From JAEUMW01 sp963734295 (GTDB taxonomy: Bacteria; Pseudomonadota; Gammaproteobacteria; Burkholderiales; JAEUMW01): a stretch of 64,000 bases of DNA. The position numbers and the translations under genes were made by a program. The stretch is taken from positions 310,001-374,000 of the forward strand of contig CAVTGS010000012.1 in assembly GCA_963734295.1 (NCBI GenBank), given 5' to 3'. Below the pieces are notes generated by a model. That model was not told the DNA's origin. It saw only the letters and a list, made by a program, of their open reading frames with translations, and searched no databases. This document shows positions 19,643 through 28,432 of the stretch, one piece after another (positions within the stretch are counted from its first letter, which is position 1; each line of letters begins with the position of its first letter).

Positions 19643-20503
19643 ATGCGATATGGATTGGTGGTGCACGGCGGCGCCGGTGCGTGGGACGCGGCGGTGCGCG
19701 ACGACGCACTGCGCGGCGTGTGCGCCGCGGCTGCCGTTGCCCGCGGCATTCTCGCCGCGGGCGGTGCTGCGGTCGATGCGGTGGTCGCCGCGGTCGTCGC
19801 GCTGGAGGACGAACCGCTCTTCAACGCCGGTACCGGCGCATGCCTCAACCTGGATGGCGAGGCCGAGATGGACGCTCAGGTCATGATGGGCGAGGGCCTG
19901 CGCGCCGGAGCCGTGGCAGCTCTCGGGCGGGTCCGAAATCCGGTGCTGGTCGCCCGCAAGGTGATGGAAGAGACCGAGCACGTGATGCTCGCAGGGACGG
20001 GCGCGCTGCGCTTCGCGCGGGCCATGGGCTTTGCCGACCATGATCCGGTCACGGGCCGCGCGCGGGCGCGCTGGCGAGATCGTCTGGACGAGCGCGGCGG
20101 GACGGTCGGCGCGGTTGCCGTCGACAGGCAGGGACGATTCGCTGCCGCGACCTCGACGGGCGGCGTCTCGCTCAAGCTACCGGGCAGGGTGGGGGATACG
20201 CCGGTGCCCGGGGCCGGAAACTACGCGACCTCGTGCGCGGCGGCGTCGGCGACCGGACACGGCGAGCTGATGCTGCGCTGCCTCGCGACGAAGCGGGTGT
20301 GCGACTGCATCGAGCGCGGCCTCTGCGCGCAGGCGGCCGTGGACCGGGTGCTAGCGGAGATGGCGGCCACGGTCGGAGCGGACGCGGGTCTCATCGCCGT
20401 CGATCGCGAAGGGCGCACGGGTGTGGCCCACGCCACGCCGCAAATGCCGTTCGCTTACGTCCGGGAGGGTGACCCCGACCTGACGGCGGCGATCGAACGA
20501 TGA
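19643..20503 (+). CDS. iaaA: Isoaspartyl peptidase / plant-type L-asparaginase (Ntn hydrolase)
   Basis: A 286-aa proenzyme of the Thr-dependent Ntn-hydrolase family. The autocleavage site and nucleophile are the Gly-Thr in ERGGTVGAVAVD; the alpha-subunit begins YGLVVHGGAGAWD and has FNAGTGACLNLDGEAEMDAQVM, and the beta-subunit has TGGVSLKLPGRVGDTPVPGAG. It removes beta-aspartyl residues from isoaspartyl dipeptides and hydrolyses asparagine. The ATG at 19643 lies 61 bp after the helicase stop on the same strand. Confidence 0.92.
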   Translation: MRYGLVVHGGAGAWDAAVRDDALRGVCAAAAVARGILAAGGAAVDAVVAAVVALEDEPLFNAGTGACLNLDGEAEMDAQVMMGEGLRAGAVAALGRVRNPVLVARKVMEETEHVMLAGTGALRFARAMGFADHDPVTGRARARWRDRLDERGGTVGAVAVDRQGRFAAATSTGGVSLKLPGRVGDTPVPGAGNYATSCAAASATGHGELMLRCLATKRVCDCIERGLCAQAAVDRVLAEMAATVGADAGLIAVDREGRTGVAHATPQMPFAYVREGDPDLTAAIER

Positions 20504-20510
20504 GCGCGCT

Positions 20511-20930
20511 TCACTCGAGGGCGTCGCGGATCCACCCGACCACCACGTCGCCGAACTCGGCCCAAAGCCACCAGAGCCCCGCGGCCCAGAGGAGGACGAT
20601 GACGAAGGCGGCGACGTAGTTGCGCGGGGTGTGCCTGTGCTCGTGCAGGAAACGATCAGCGCGGCCTTGGCATTCTTCCAGCACCGGCTTCGGAATCAGC
20701 CTGAAGGCGAGGTAGATCGCGCCCGGCAGCAGGATGAACTCGTCGAGGTAGCCCACGAGCGGCAGGAAATCGGGGATGAGGTCGATCGGGCTGAATGCGT
20801 ACCCTGCGACCAGCACGGCGAGCACCTTCGCGGGGAAGGGCGTATCCGGGTGGCGATATGCGAACCAGAGGGCGAGCAGATTGCGCTTGAGCCGCCTAAC
20901 CCACTGCAGGACGCGCGGGTTGATCTTCAA
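20511..20930 (-). CDS. YkvA-family (DUF1232) membrane protein
   Basis: A 139-aa protein with the DUF1232 core (FPAKVLAVLVAGYAFSPIDLIPD followed by LVGYLDEFILLPG), which contains the diagnostic SPIDLIPDF motif, and a C-terminal transmembrane helix (YVAAFVIVLLWAAGLWWLW). No molecular function is established for the family. Its ATG overlaps the rimO stop by four bases (ATGA, 20927-20930), so it is the downstream member of a rimO transcription unit. Confidence 0.9.
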   Translation of the reverse strand: MKINPRVLQWVRRLKRNLLALWFAYRHPDTPFPAKVLAVLVAGYAFSPIDLIPDFLPLVGYLDEFILLPGAIYLAFRLIPKPVLEECQGRADRFLHEHRHTPRNYVAAFVIVLLWAAGLWWLWAEFGDVVVGWIRDALE

Positions 20931-22246
20931 GGCGTCGACTCGGCCCAGAGATCGTGGGCATCGGACTTGACGACGCGCACCCTGGCGAAGTCACCGACGG
21001 CGAGGCCCCGGGCCTTCGCCACGTACACGAGGCCGTCGATCTCGGGCGCGTCGGCGGCGGAACGGGCGAGCGCGCGGTTGCCGTTCACCTCGTCCACGAG
21101 GACATTCAGAAACTTCCCCACTTTGCGGCGGAGCCGCTCGGCGCTGATTTTCTCCTGCAGCGCCATGAAGCGTGCGCGCCGCTCTTCCTTCACTGCTTCG
21201 GGCACGTGTTCGGGGAGATCGTTCGCACGTGCGCCGGCGACGGGCGAGTAGGCGAAGCAGCCGACTCGGTCGAGCTCGGCTTCCTCGAGGAACTCGAGGA
21301 GTGCCTCGAACTCCGCTTCCGTCTCGCCGGGAAAGCCGACGATGAACGTGCTGCGGATGGTGAGCTCGGGACAGATCGACCGCCAGGCCCGGATGCGGTC
21401 GAGGTTGCCGTCGGCGCTCGCCGGGCGCTTCATGAGCTTGAGGATGCGCGCACTCGCGTGCTGGAACGGCACGTCGAGATAGGGCAGCAGCCGGCCCGCC
21501 GCCATGAGCGGCAACAACTCGTCCACGTGCGGGTAGGGGTAGACGTAGTGCAGGCGCACCCAGGCGCCGAGCTCGCTCATCGCCCGTGCGAGCTCGGTGA
21601 GCCGCGTCCTGAGCGGGCGCCCCTGCCAGAAGCCGGTGCGGTATCGCACGTCGACGCCGTACGCGCTCGTGTCCTGTGAGATCACGAGCAGCTCCTTCAC
21701 GCCGGCGCGGACCAGCGTCTCGGCTTCGGTCATCACTTCGCCGACGGGGCGGCTGACGAGATCGCCCCGCATCGACGGGATGATGCAGAAGGTACAGCGG
21801 TGGTTGCAGCCCTCGGCGATCTTGAGGTAGGCGTAGTGCTTCGGTGTGAGCTTGACTCCTTGCAGCGGGATCAGGCTCGTGAAGGGATCGTGCGGCTGCG
21901 GCAGGTGTGCGTGCACCGCTCCCATCACCTCTGCGGTCGCTTGCGGGCCCGTGACGGCGAGAACCTGGGGATGCGCGTCGCGCACGATGCTGCCCTGCGC
22001 ACCGAGGCAGCCGGTAACGATCACGCGGCCGTTTTCGGTCAGCGCCTCGCCGATGGCGTCGAGGGATTCCCGGACCGCGGCATCGATGAAGCCGCAGGTG
22101 TTCACGATCACGAGGTCGGCCTGCTCGTAACTGGGAGAGACGAGATAACCCTCGGCGCGCAGTTGCGTCAGGATGCGCTCGGAATCGACCAGCGCCTTGG
22201 GGCAACCGAGCGAGACGAAGCCGACCTTGGGCGGCACTGAGGGCAC
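20927..22246 (-). CDS. rimO: Ribosomal protein S12 methylthiotransferase RimO
   Basis: RimO adds a methylthio group to the conserved aspartate of ribosomal protein S12 by radical SAM chemistry. The N-terminal UPF0004 domain has the three cluster cysteines (SLGCPKALVDSE, NTCGFIDAA, GCLGAQG). The radical SAM motif is CNHRCTFCIIP, followed by the family block GDLVSRP. A C-terminal TRAM domain completes the protein. GTG 22246 gives 439 aa, the usual length, with homology starting at PKVGFVSLGCPKAL; the frame extends upstream without family similarity. Confidence 0.95.
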   Translation of the reverse strand: MPSVPPKVGFVSLGCPKALVDSERILTQLRAEGYLVSPSYEQADLVIVNTCGFIDAAVRESLDAIGEALTENGRVIVTGCLGAQGSIVRDAHPQVLAVTGPQATAEVMGAVHAHLPQPHDPFTSLIPLQGVKLTPKHYAYLKIAEGCNHRCTFCIIPSMRGDLVSRPVGEVMTEAETLVRAGVKELLVISQDTSAYGVDVRYRTGFWQGRPLRTRLTELARAMSELGAWVRLHYVYPYPHVDELLPLMAAGRLLPYLDVPFQHASARILKLMKRPASADGNLDRIRAWRSICPELTIRSTFIVGFPGETEAEFEALLEFLEEAELDRVGCFAYSPVAGARANDLPEHVPEAVKEERRARFMALQEKISAERLRRKVGKFLNVLVDEVNGNRALARSAADAPEIDGLVYVAKARGLAVGDFARVRVVKSDAHDLWAESTP

Positions 22247-22289
22247 CGGGGAACCGCCGCGAGTGAAGGCCGGCCGCAGCCGGCGGGTT

Positions 22290-22889
22290 TTAGGTCTTGC
22301 CGCCGCCCTGGCTCTCGTCGGAGGCGGTTTCGTCGGACTTGCCGGCATTGAGCCCGGGAAACGTGAAGCTGCCGAAGAGATTGCGGGTCCGACGCTGGAG
22401 CTGCTGCTGCATCTCGAGGAACATGGTGGCGCTTTGCTCGAGGTAGCTGCTCATGAGGCTTTGGATCGTGGGTCCCTGCAGCTTCATGAACTGGGTCCAG
22501 GCATCGGGGGTGAGCACGGGATTCTCGCCGTAGATGGCGCGCGACTGTTCCTGCAGCCGGTTCTGCAGGTCCATGAAGGTCTGGATGTTCTTCTCCAGGT
22601 AGCTGCCCATCATGCCCTGCATGGTGTGGCCGTAGAAACGGATGACTTGGGACAGCATGTCGCTCGAGAACATCGGCATGCCGTCGCTTTCCTCCTCGAT
22701 GATGATCTGCAGCAGAATGCTCCGCGTGAGGTCGTCTCCCGATTTCGCGTCCAGGACCTTGAATTCGGCGTTGTCCAGAACCAGCCGTTTCACGTCGGCG
22801 AGGGTGATGTAGCTGCTCGTGGCCGTATCGTAGAGCCGCCGGTTGGGGTACTTCTTGATCAGCCGGACGTTTTCGCTTCCTTCAGCCAT
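22290..22889 (-). CDS. phaR: Polyhydroxyalkanoate synthesis repressor PhaR
   Basis: A 199-aa PhaR with the N-terminal DNA-binding block RLIKKYPNRRLYDTATSSYI and two following accumulation-regulator repeats (HTMQGMMGSYLEKNIQTF and PTIQSLMSSYLEQSATMF). PhaR binds PHA granules and, when free, represses phasin genes. The ATG at 22889 follows AAAGAG; the frame extends upstream without PhaR similarity. It is divergent from the phasin gene with a 219-bp gap that holds the phasin promoter, so direct regulation of that promoter is likely. Confidence 0.95.
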   Translation of the reverse strand: MAEGSENVRLIKKYPNRRLYDTATSSYITLADVKRLVLDNAEFKVLDAKSGDDLTRSILLQIIIEEESDGMPMFSSDMLSQVIRFYGHTMQGMMGSYLEKNIQTFMDLQNRLQEQSRAIYGENPVLTPDAWTQFMKLQGPTIQSLMSSYLEQSATMFLEMQQQLQRRTRNLFGSFTFPGLNAGKSDETASDESQGGGKT

Positions 22890-23014
22890 CGGAACTCTTT
22901 CCCGGTAAGATCCACGCTGCGGACGCAGGCGGGGAGGTGCGCTCATGCGATAATTATAACCGTCTGAGAGATAGAAGCTAAATGCATCGTATGCTGCAAC
23001 GCAATAACTCCCCG

Positions 23015-23042
23015 TTGACAAACGGGGCGAGCTGGCTATAAT
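23015..23042 (+). promoter_or_regulatory. Near-consensus sigma-70 promoter of the phasin gene
   Basis: TTGACA at 23015-23020 and TATAAT at 23037-23042 are both exact consensus hexamers, separated by 16 bp. Transcription would start near 23049, giving a leader of about 60 nt with AGGAGAGAG before the phasin ATG. Two related sequences flank it: TGCTGCAACGCAA at 22992-23004 and GTGCAGTGCAACAAAA at 23049-23064. They are candidate PhaR contacts, since PhaR represses phasin promoters in related bacteria. Confidence 0.8.
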
Positions 23043-23108
23043 TGGTTTGTGCAGTGCAACAAAACGCGGCGCATAGCCGAGTCGTGTACCCATGTGAGGA
23101 GAGAGAAA

Positions 23109-23666
23109 ATGTTCGAGAAAGCTGAAGATTTTGCCGCCTTCGGCAAGGGAGGACTTGAAACCGCGCTCAAGTTCGCACAGATTTCCATGGACAGCGCCGA
23201 GCGCATGATGAAGCTGCAGCTCGAGGCTGCACGCACGTCGTTCGAGGAGAACAGCAAGACCGCCAAGTCCCTGACCGAAGCCAAGGATCCGCAGCAGCTC
23301 ATGAGTCTTCGCACGAAGCTCGCCGAGCAAAGCGTCGAGAAGATGCTCACGTACTGCAAGAGCGTCTATGAGGTGGCGTCCGCGACGCAAGCCGAGGTGT
23401 CGCGCCTGATGGAACAGGCCATGACGTCCAACAGCAAGGAGGTCATGGAGGCCATCGAGAAAGTCATGAAGGCTGCGCCTGGGGGAGCGTCCGACGCCGC
23501 CGTGGCCGCTTTCAAGACCGCCATGTCCGCCACCCAGAGCGCGATGGAGAACATGAACAAGGCGGCGACTCAGGTCACGCAGTTGGCTGATACGTCGATT
23601 CGGGCCGCGACGCAGGCCACCTCGGAAGCGGCCAAGGCAGCCGTCAAGAAGCCGGCACCCAAGTAA
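23109..23666 (+). CDS. phaP: Phasin family protein (PHA granule-associated)
   Basis: A 185-aa, highly helical, Ala/Met/Lys-rich protein of the betaproteobacterial phasin family. The N-terminal block (FAAFGKGGLETALKFAQISM, then SAERMMKLQLEAAR) is typical, and an Ala/Lys-rich tail (AAVKKPAPK) ends the protein. Phasins coat PHA granules and control their size and number. The start is the ATG at 23109 after AGGAGAGAG. The promoter is near-consensus and phaR is divergent upstream, suggesting strong, PhaR-repressed expression. phaC lies convergently downstream. Confidence 0.94.
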   Translation: MFEKAEDFAAFGKGGLETALKFAQISMDSAERMMKLQLEAARTSFEENSKTAKSLTEAKDPQQLMSLRTKLAEQSVEKMLTYCKSVYEVASATQAEVSRLMEQAMTSNSKEVMEAIEKVMKAAPGGASDAAVAAFKTAMSATQSAMENMNKAATQVTQLADTSIRAATQATSEAAKAAVKKPAPK

Positions 23667-23750
23667 CGGTAGGGCTGCGGCAAGGGAGTCGCCAGAGCCC
23701 GTCAGAGCTTTGACCGGGTCTCGAGCCGAAAACCCGCAACCACGAAAAAG

Positions 23751-23783
23751 AAGGGCCTCTGCGGGTGATCCGCAGAGGCCCTT
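23751..23783 (-). terminator. Rho-independent terminator between phasin and phaC
   Basis: A perfect 14-bp stem (23751-23764 with 23770-23783) and a 5-nt loop. On the minus strand the stem is followed by CTTTTTC, so it fits best as the phaC terminator. On the plus strand there is no T-run, though it could still help end the convergent phasin transcript. Confidence 0.85.
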
Positions 23784-23801
23784 GTCCTGTGTGGGGTCCG
23801 G

Positions 23802-25556
23802 TTACTCGTGCCGCTCCTTCACATAGCTGCCGGGCGCCGGCTCGAGCTCTGAGTAGGTGCGGTTGCCGGTCTTCTTCGGCGCGGGCACCTCTCCCCCCGA
23901 TCGCTTGGCGAGCCATTCCGACCAGCGCGGCCACCAGCTGCCCGGTACCTGCTTCGCGCTGGCCAGCCACTCCTCGGGGGTTTCCCGCAACTTTCCTTCA
24001 CCCACCCAGTAGTTGCGCCGGTTCTTCGATGCGGGGTTGATCACGCCCGCGATATGTCCGCTCGCCGCCAGTACGAACTCGATGTCGTCGGTTCCGAGCA
24101 GACGGGCACTGATGTAGGCGGACCGCCAGGGCACGATGTGGTCCTCGCGTGCCGCGAGAACGAACGTCGGGAGAGTGATCTTGCGCAGGTTGAGGGGAGT
24201 CCCCAGCGCCGTCAGCTTGTCGGGAACCCGCAGGTTGTTTTCGAAGTACATGTTGCGCACGTACCAGGCGTACAGCTTGCCCGGCAGGTTCGACCCGTCG
24301 CTGTTCCAGTAGAGCAGGTCGAACGCTTCCGGCGTCTTGCCCTTGAGATAGTTGTTGACCACGTAGAACCACACGAGCTCGTTCGCCCGCAGGCTCGCGA
24401 ACGTGCTGGCGAGCTCCGAGCCGCGTACCAACCCGCCCTCGGCGAAATCCACCTCGCGCTTCTCGACGTAGGCTTCGTCCAGGTAGACCTCGATCTCGCC
24501 CACGTCGCTGAAGTCGAGCATGGTGGTGAGCAGGGTCAGGCTGTTGACCCGCGTATCACCGCGGGCAGCCATCACGGCAAGCGCTGTGGCGACCAGCGTA
24601 CCGCCGACGCAGAAGCCGAGCACGTTCGCTTTCTCCGCCTTTGCGACATTCAAGACGACTTCCAGCGCCTTGAACACGGCGTGCTCGATGTAGTCGTCCC
24701 ACGTGAGCGTACCGAGCTCGGGCGGCGTGTTCCGCCACGACACGAGGAAGGTGCTGAAGCCCTGGTCGGTCGCGTACTTCACGAACGAGTTGTCGGGCTG
24801 CATATCGAGGATGTAGTACTTGTTGATGAAGGGCGGGATGACGAGGAAAGGAATCTCGCGCACTTTCTCGGTGGTCGGCTGGTAGTGAATGAGCTGGAAG
24901 ATCTCGTTCTGGAAGATCACCGAACCCGGCGTGCGCGCAAGGTTTTCGCCGACCTCGAAGGCGGAGTCGTCGACCATCGAGATGCGCCCCTTTTCGAGGT
25001 CGTCGACGAGATTCTTGTAACCGGCCGCGAGGCTCTGCCCCTTGGTCTCCATCGCGAGCTTCAGCGCCTCGGGGTTCGACGCCGGGAAGTTGGCCGGACA
25101 CATCGCATCGACCACCTGACGGGTGAAGAACTTGAGTTTCTTCTTGCTGTGCGGCTCGAGCTTTGCGGCATCCGCGAGCTCCGAGAGCCAGCGGGCGTTC
25201 AGCAGGTATGATTGCCGGAGAAAGTCGAAGTACGGGATCTCCTTCCACTCCGGCGCGTGGAAGCGCCGGTCGCCTTTCTCCGGCGCCACGACCGGTTCGA
25301 CCTCCTGCCCGCTGGCGCGCTGCATGACATTGGTCCACAGCCGGCCCCACTTCTCGGCGTAGCGCTGGTTGAGCTGCTTGAACTGTTCGGCATCGTGCAG
25401 TACGCCCGCCGTGAGCGACTGCACCAACTCGTTCGTGTCCAGCCTCTGGTCCGGGGTGAACTTCTTCAGGAACTGGCTGATCAATCGCTGGTTCGCCTCG
25501 GTGATGGACTTCATCAGCTCGAAGCTCTCGGGCGAAGCTTCCGTTCGCGCTTCCAT
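23802..25556 (-). CDS. phaC: Class I poly(3-hydroxyalkanoate) synthase PhaC
   Basis: A 584-aa PHA polymerase that joins hydroxyacyl-CoA monomers into polyester at the granule surface. The lipase-like box is GFCVGGTL (catalytic Cys about residue 315). The catalytic Asp is in AREDHIVPW and the His in ASGHIAGVINP. The N-terminal helical domain and the length match class I enzymes, which need no PhaE or PhaR subunit. The gene stands alone: phaA and phaB are not beside it. A strong terminator follows. Confidence 0.96.
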   Translation of the reverse strand: MEARTEASPESFELMKSITEANQRLISQFLKKFTPDQRLDTNELVQSLTAGVLHDAEQFKQLNQRYAEKWGRLWTNVMQRASGQEVEPVVAPEKGDRRFHAPEWKEIPYFDFLRQSYLLNARWLSELADAAKLEPHSKKKLKFFTRQVVDAMCPANFPASNPEALKLAMETKGQSLAAGYKNLVDDLEKGRISMVDDSAFEVGENLARTPGSVIFQNEIFQLIHYQPTTEKVREIPFLVIPPFINKYYILDMQPDNSFVKYATDQGFSTFLVSWRNTPPELGTLTWDDYIEHAVFKALEVVLNVAKAEKANVLGFCVGGTLVATALAVMAARGDTRVNSLTLLTTMLDFSDVGEIEVYLDEAYVEKREVDFAEGGLVRGSELASTFASLRANELVWFYVVNNYLKGKTPEAFDLLYWNSDGSNLPGKLYAWYVRNMYFENNLRVPDKLTALGTPLNLRKITLPTFVLAAREDHIVPWRSAYISARLLGTDDIEFVLAASGHIAGVINPASKNRRNYWVGEGKLRETPEEWLASAKQVPGSWWPRWSEWLAKRSGGEVPAPKKTGNRTYSELEPAPGSYVKERHE

Positions 25557-25667
25557 AGGGGTCGTCTCCGCGTTTCTTGGCCGGTACGCTGGCGTGGTGG
25601 GGTATCTCTGGGATTCTGGAAGCGGCCTTATTCAGTGTCAAGCACGGTCGCCCGAGGAGGCCAGTAC

Positions 25668-25883
25668 ATGTATATCGTTGCCATCGGTTGGCTCTACGTC
25701 GTCGTTCTGATGGCGCTCTCCGAGAAGACGTTCACCTCGGGGCTTACGACCTTGCTGCTCTTCGGCGTGCTGCCGGTCGGGATGCTCCTCATCGTCCGCA
25801 ACGGCAGCAAGCGCAGCCGTCGACTGCGTCGCGAAGCGATCCAGCGTGCGAGCTCGGGCGAGGACGAACCCGCGGATCAGTGA
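25668..25883 (+). CDS. Small two-helix membrane protein, conserved hypothetical
   Basis: A 71-aa protein with two hydrophobic helices (MYIVAIGWLYVVVLMAL and LTTLLLFGVLPVGMLLIV) and a basic cytoplasmic tail (RNGSKRSRRLRREAI). The ATG at 25668 has GAGGAGG upstream. It is divergent from phaC, and its end overlaps the convergent ZIP gene by seven bases. I know of no function; similar small proteins occur in betaproteobacteria. Confidence 0.75.
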   Translation: MYIVAIGWLYVVVLMALSEKTFTSGLTTLLLFGVLPVGMLLIVRNGSKRSRRLRREAIQRASSGEDEPADQ

Positions 25884-26647
25884 GCTTGGAACAGGCGCCC
25901 TGCGAGCCAGATGGTGCCGACGCCGAGCGCGATCAGAAGGAGCTGTTCTACCGTCGCCTTGAGCTCCGGACGCCGGTGCAGGCCGGGGATGAGGTCGGCC
26001 ACTGCGACATAGAGCATGCTTGCCGCGGCGACCCCGAGGAGCGGTGGCACCAGCGCCTGCAACCGGTAGAGGGTGACGTAGGCGATGAGACCGCCCAGGA
26101 GCGTCGCGACGCTGGAGAGCAGGTTGAAGGCGACGGCCTGCCGGCGGCTGTAGCCGCTGTTTAGCAGGATCAGGAAATCCCCCACCTCCTGCGGGATCTC
26201 GTGCGCAATCATCGCGAGCGCCGTGACGATTCCGAGCTGGATGTCGGCGAGAAAGGCTGCGGCGATCAGAATGCCATCGACGAAGTTGTGGATCGTGTCC
26301 CCCACCAGGATCATGAGACCGCTGCGGCCGTGGTCGTGCTCGATGGCCGGGCTGCCGTGGCTTTCACAGGTGTCCTCGTGGCAGTGCCGCCACAGGACGA
26401 GCTTCTCCAGGGTGAAGAACCCGAGGATACCGCCCAGCACGACGGTGCCCATCGGCAAGCCGTCGGCGCGCGCGAACGCCTCGGGCAGCAGGTTGAGGAA
26501 TACCGCGCCGAGCAGGGTGCCGATCGCATAGCTGATCAACACGGGCACGTGCCGCGGCTTGGCGGACAGCGCGACGAGCGCCGCTGCGGCTACGCTCAAC
26601 ATGCCGCCCGCGAGGCAGGCGCCGATGATCCACTGCAGGGCCGTCAT
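25877..26647 (-). CDS. ZIP-family divalent metal transporter
   Basis: A 256-aa membrane protein with about eight transmembrane helices. The metal-binding helix motifs HNFVDGILIA and HEIPQEVGDF are the ZIP signatures, and a histidine-rich loop (HCHEDTCESHGSPAIEHDHGR, about residues 88-108) lies between helices 3 and 4. ZIP proteins import zinc, iron or manganese into the cytoplasm. Metal specificity cannot be read from the sequence. Its 3-prime end overlaps the small convergent gene at 25668-25883. Confidence 0.92.
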   Translation of the reverse strand: MTALQWIIGACLAGGMLSVAAAALVALSAKPRHVPVLISYAIGTLLGAVFLNLLPEAFARADGLPMGTVVLGGILGFFTLEKLVLWRHCHEDTCESHGSPAIEHDHGRSGLMILVGDTIHNFVDGILIAAAFLADIQLGIVTALAMIAHEIPQEVGDFLILLNSGYSRRQAVAFNLLSSVATLLGGLIAYVTLYRLQALVPPLLGVAAASMLYVAVADLIPGLHRRPELKATVEQLLLIALGVGTIWLAGRLFQAH

Positions 26648-26699
26648 GGCGGGACGCCGTCAAAAAGTCCGCGATTATACGCGGCGCACCCCTGTCGAC

Positions 26700-27443
26700 T
26701 CAGGGTTCCAGCCAGATCAGCGAGGCCATGCGTCCGGTGACCCCGTCGCGCCGGTGGGAATAGAAGCGCGCGGGATCGCCGAAGGTGCAGAGATTGCCGC
26801 CATACACTCGGGTGGTGCCGATCTTCGCAAGCCGTAGCCGGGCGAGCGCGGGGAGATCGGCGAGCCACTTGTCGGGCGCGGCCGGCACGAACGCCGATGC
26901 GGCTGCGGCATCGTTGCGCAGGAATGCATCCCTGACGTCGTGGCCGACCTCGAACGCGCGCGGGCCGATCGCCGGCCCAAGGTAAGCGACGAGGCGCCGG
27001 GGCGCGACGCCGAGGGCGGCGACGCTACGCTCGATCACTCCCGCGGCGAGCCCGCGCCAGCCGGCGTGGGCGATCGCGATGGCGCTGCCCGATTCCTCCG
27101 CCAGGAGCACGGGCAGGCAGTCGGCGGCGAGCACGGCCAGCACCTGTCCGGGCTGTCGGGTGAAGCTCGCGTCCGCTTCACGGCCGAGGCGATCGCGGCC
27201 GGGATCCGCGACCTCGATGCCGTGCACCTGGCGCAGCCACAGCGGCGAAGCGGGAAGGTGCGCCGCCAGCCGGGCGCGGTTCTGCGCCACCGCGGCGGGA
27301 TCGTCGCCGACGTGGTCGCCCAGGTTGAGGCCGGCGTATGGGCCACCGCTTACCCCACCGGCCCGCGTCGTGATAAAGGCGCGCACGCGGGGAGGTACCG
27401 GCCAGTCGGGCTCGATGAAGGCGATCGCGTCAGCGGTCGGCAC
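26700..27443 (-). CDS. pgeF: Peptidoglycan editing factor PgeF (YfiH/laccase-domain family)
   Basis: A 247-aa protein of the multicopper-oxidase-like YfiH family. The putative metal or active-site residues are visible: His in LRQVHGIEVA, Cys in LAADCLPVLLA and His in IAHAGWRGLAAG. The family removes L-Ser wrongly incorporated into peptidoglycan precursors in E. coli; older annotations call it polyphenol oxidase. The start overlaps the rluD stop (27430-27443), and the rluD-pgeF pairing is conserved across many proteobacteria. Confidence 0.94.
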   Translation of the reverse strand: MPTADAIAFIEPDWPVPPRVRAFITTRAGGVSGGPYAGLNLGDHVGDDPAAVAQNRARLAAHLPASPLWLRQVHGIEVADPGRDRLGREADASFTRQPGQVLAVLAADCLPVLLAEESGSAIAIAHAGWRGLAAGVIERSVAALGVAPRRLVAYLGPAIGPRAFEVGHDVRDAFLRNDAAAASAFVPAAPDKWLADLPALARLRLAKIGTTRVYGGNLCTFGDPARFYSHRRDGVTGRMASLIWLEP

Positions 27444-28416
27444 GCGCGTTTCCGTGAGTACGCAGCGCGCCGATCAGCGTTTGCATGTCCGCCGGCAGCG
27501 GCACGGTCCAGCGCAGGGGGATACCGCTGGCGGGGTGCACGAGACCGAGGGTTTGCGCGTGCAGCGCCTGGCGCGAGAATGCGATCGCGGCCGCGGGGCA
27601 GGAAGCCGGAAGGGATCTGTGCCCGTACACCGGGTCACCGACCAGCGGGTGGCCGATCGACTGCATGTGGACGCGAATCTGGTGCGTGCGCCCGGTTTCC
27701 AAAGCCAGGCGGAGCAGGGTGATCCCGGCGAACCGCTCGACCGCACGGTAGCGCGTGCGTGCCGGCCTCCCGGCGGCGACCACGGCCATGCGCGTGCGGC
27801 TCACCGGATGGCGGCCGATGGGCGCCTCCACGTCGCCGTCGTGTGCGACCTCGCCATACACGAGGGCAAGATACTCCCGCGTGACGGTGCGCGCCTGCAA
27901 CTGGCGCACGAGGGCGACCTGCGCCGGCAGCGTCTTCGCGACGACGAGCAGCCCGCTCGTATCCTTGTCGAGCCGGTGCACGATGCCCGACCGGGGCACG
28001 TTCGCGGTCTCCGGCGCATGGCGCAGCACCGCGTTCTGCAGGGTGCCGCGCGGATTGCCGCTGCCAGGATGCACCACCAGCCCCGCAGGCTTGTCGACGA
28101 CGAGGAGGGTGGCATCTTCGAACACGATCTCGAGGGGAATGTCTTCCGGCAGCGTCGCCAGCACTTCCGGATCGGGTTCACCGTCTACCTGCACCCGGTC
28201 GCCGGTCCACACCTTGTCGCGCGGCGCCAACGGTGTGCCGTCGCGGGTCACACGACCGCGACGCATCCACGCCTGGAGGCGGCTGCGGGAATGATCGGGC
28301 AGCAGGTGTACGAGCGCCTGGTCCGCCCGCAGTCCGGCGCACGCAAGGGGGACCGTCAGCGTGAGCGGGCCTTCGGTTGCGCTATAATTCGGGCCGTTCG
28401 AATCTTGCCGCACCAT
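27430..28416 (-). CDS. rluD: 23S rRNA pseudouridine(1911/1915/1917) synthase RluD
   Basis: A 328-aa enzyme with an N-terminal S4 domain (RADQALVHLLPDHSRSRLQ) and a catalytic domain with the RluA-family motif GIVHRLDKDTSGLLVVAK, in which the Asp is catalytic. A C-terminal LETGRTHQIRVHMQSIGHPLVGDPVYG block is also diagnostic. RluD modifies helix 69 of 23S rRNA. I chose ATG 28416; the in-frame ATG at 28433 is possible and would directly overlap the divergent bamD start. Confidence 0.93.
   Translation of the reverse strand: MVRQDSNGPNYSATEGPLTLTVPLACAGLRADQALVHLLPDHSRSRLQAWMRRGRVTRDGTPLAPRDKVWTGDRVQVDGEPDPEVLATLPEDIPLEIVFEDATLLVVDKPAGLVVHPGSGNPRGTLQNAVLRHAPETANVPRSGIVHRLDKDTSGLLVVAKTLPAQVALVRQLQARTVTREYLALVYGEVAHDGDVEAPIGRHPVSRTRMAVVAAGRPARTRYRAVERFAGITLLRLALETGRTHQIRVHMQSIGHPLVGDPVYGHRSLPASCPAAAIAFSRQALHAQTLGLVHPASGIPLRWTVPLPADMQTLIGALRTHGNARADR
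28383..28388 (+). promoter_or_regulatory. -10 element (TATAAT) likely serving bamD
   Basis: An exact TATAAT hexamer at 28383-28388 lies 45 bp upstream of the bamD ATG and inside the rluD 5-prime coding region. I see no good -35 at the expected distance. The position allows a leader of roughly 40 nt for bamD. Confidence 0.5.
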
Positions 28417-28432
28417 TCGTGTGTCGACCGCC

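Noticed and set aside
17265..19886. 873-codon plus-strand open frame
   Set aside because: It runs in another frame over the DinG-type helicase and the isoaspartyl peptidase, and its product is Arg/Ala-rich with no recognisable motif.
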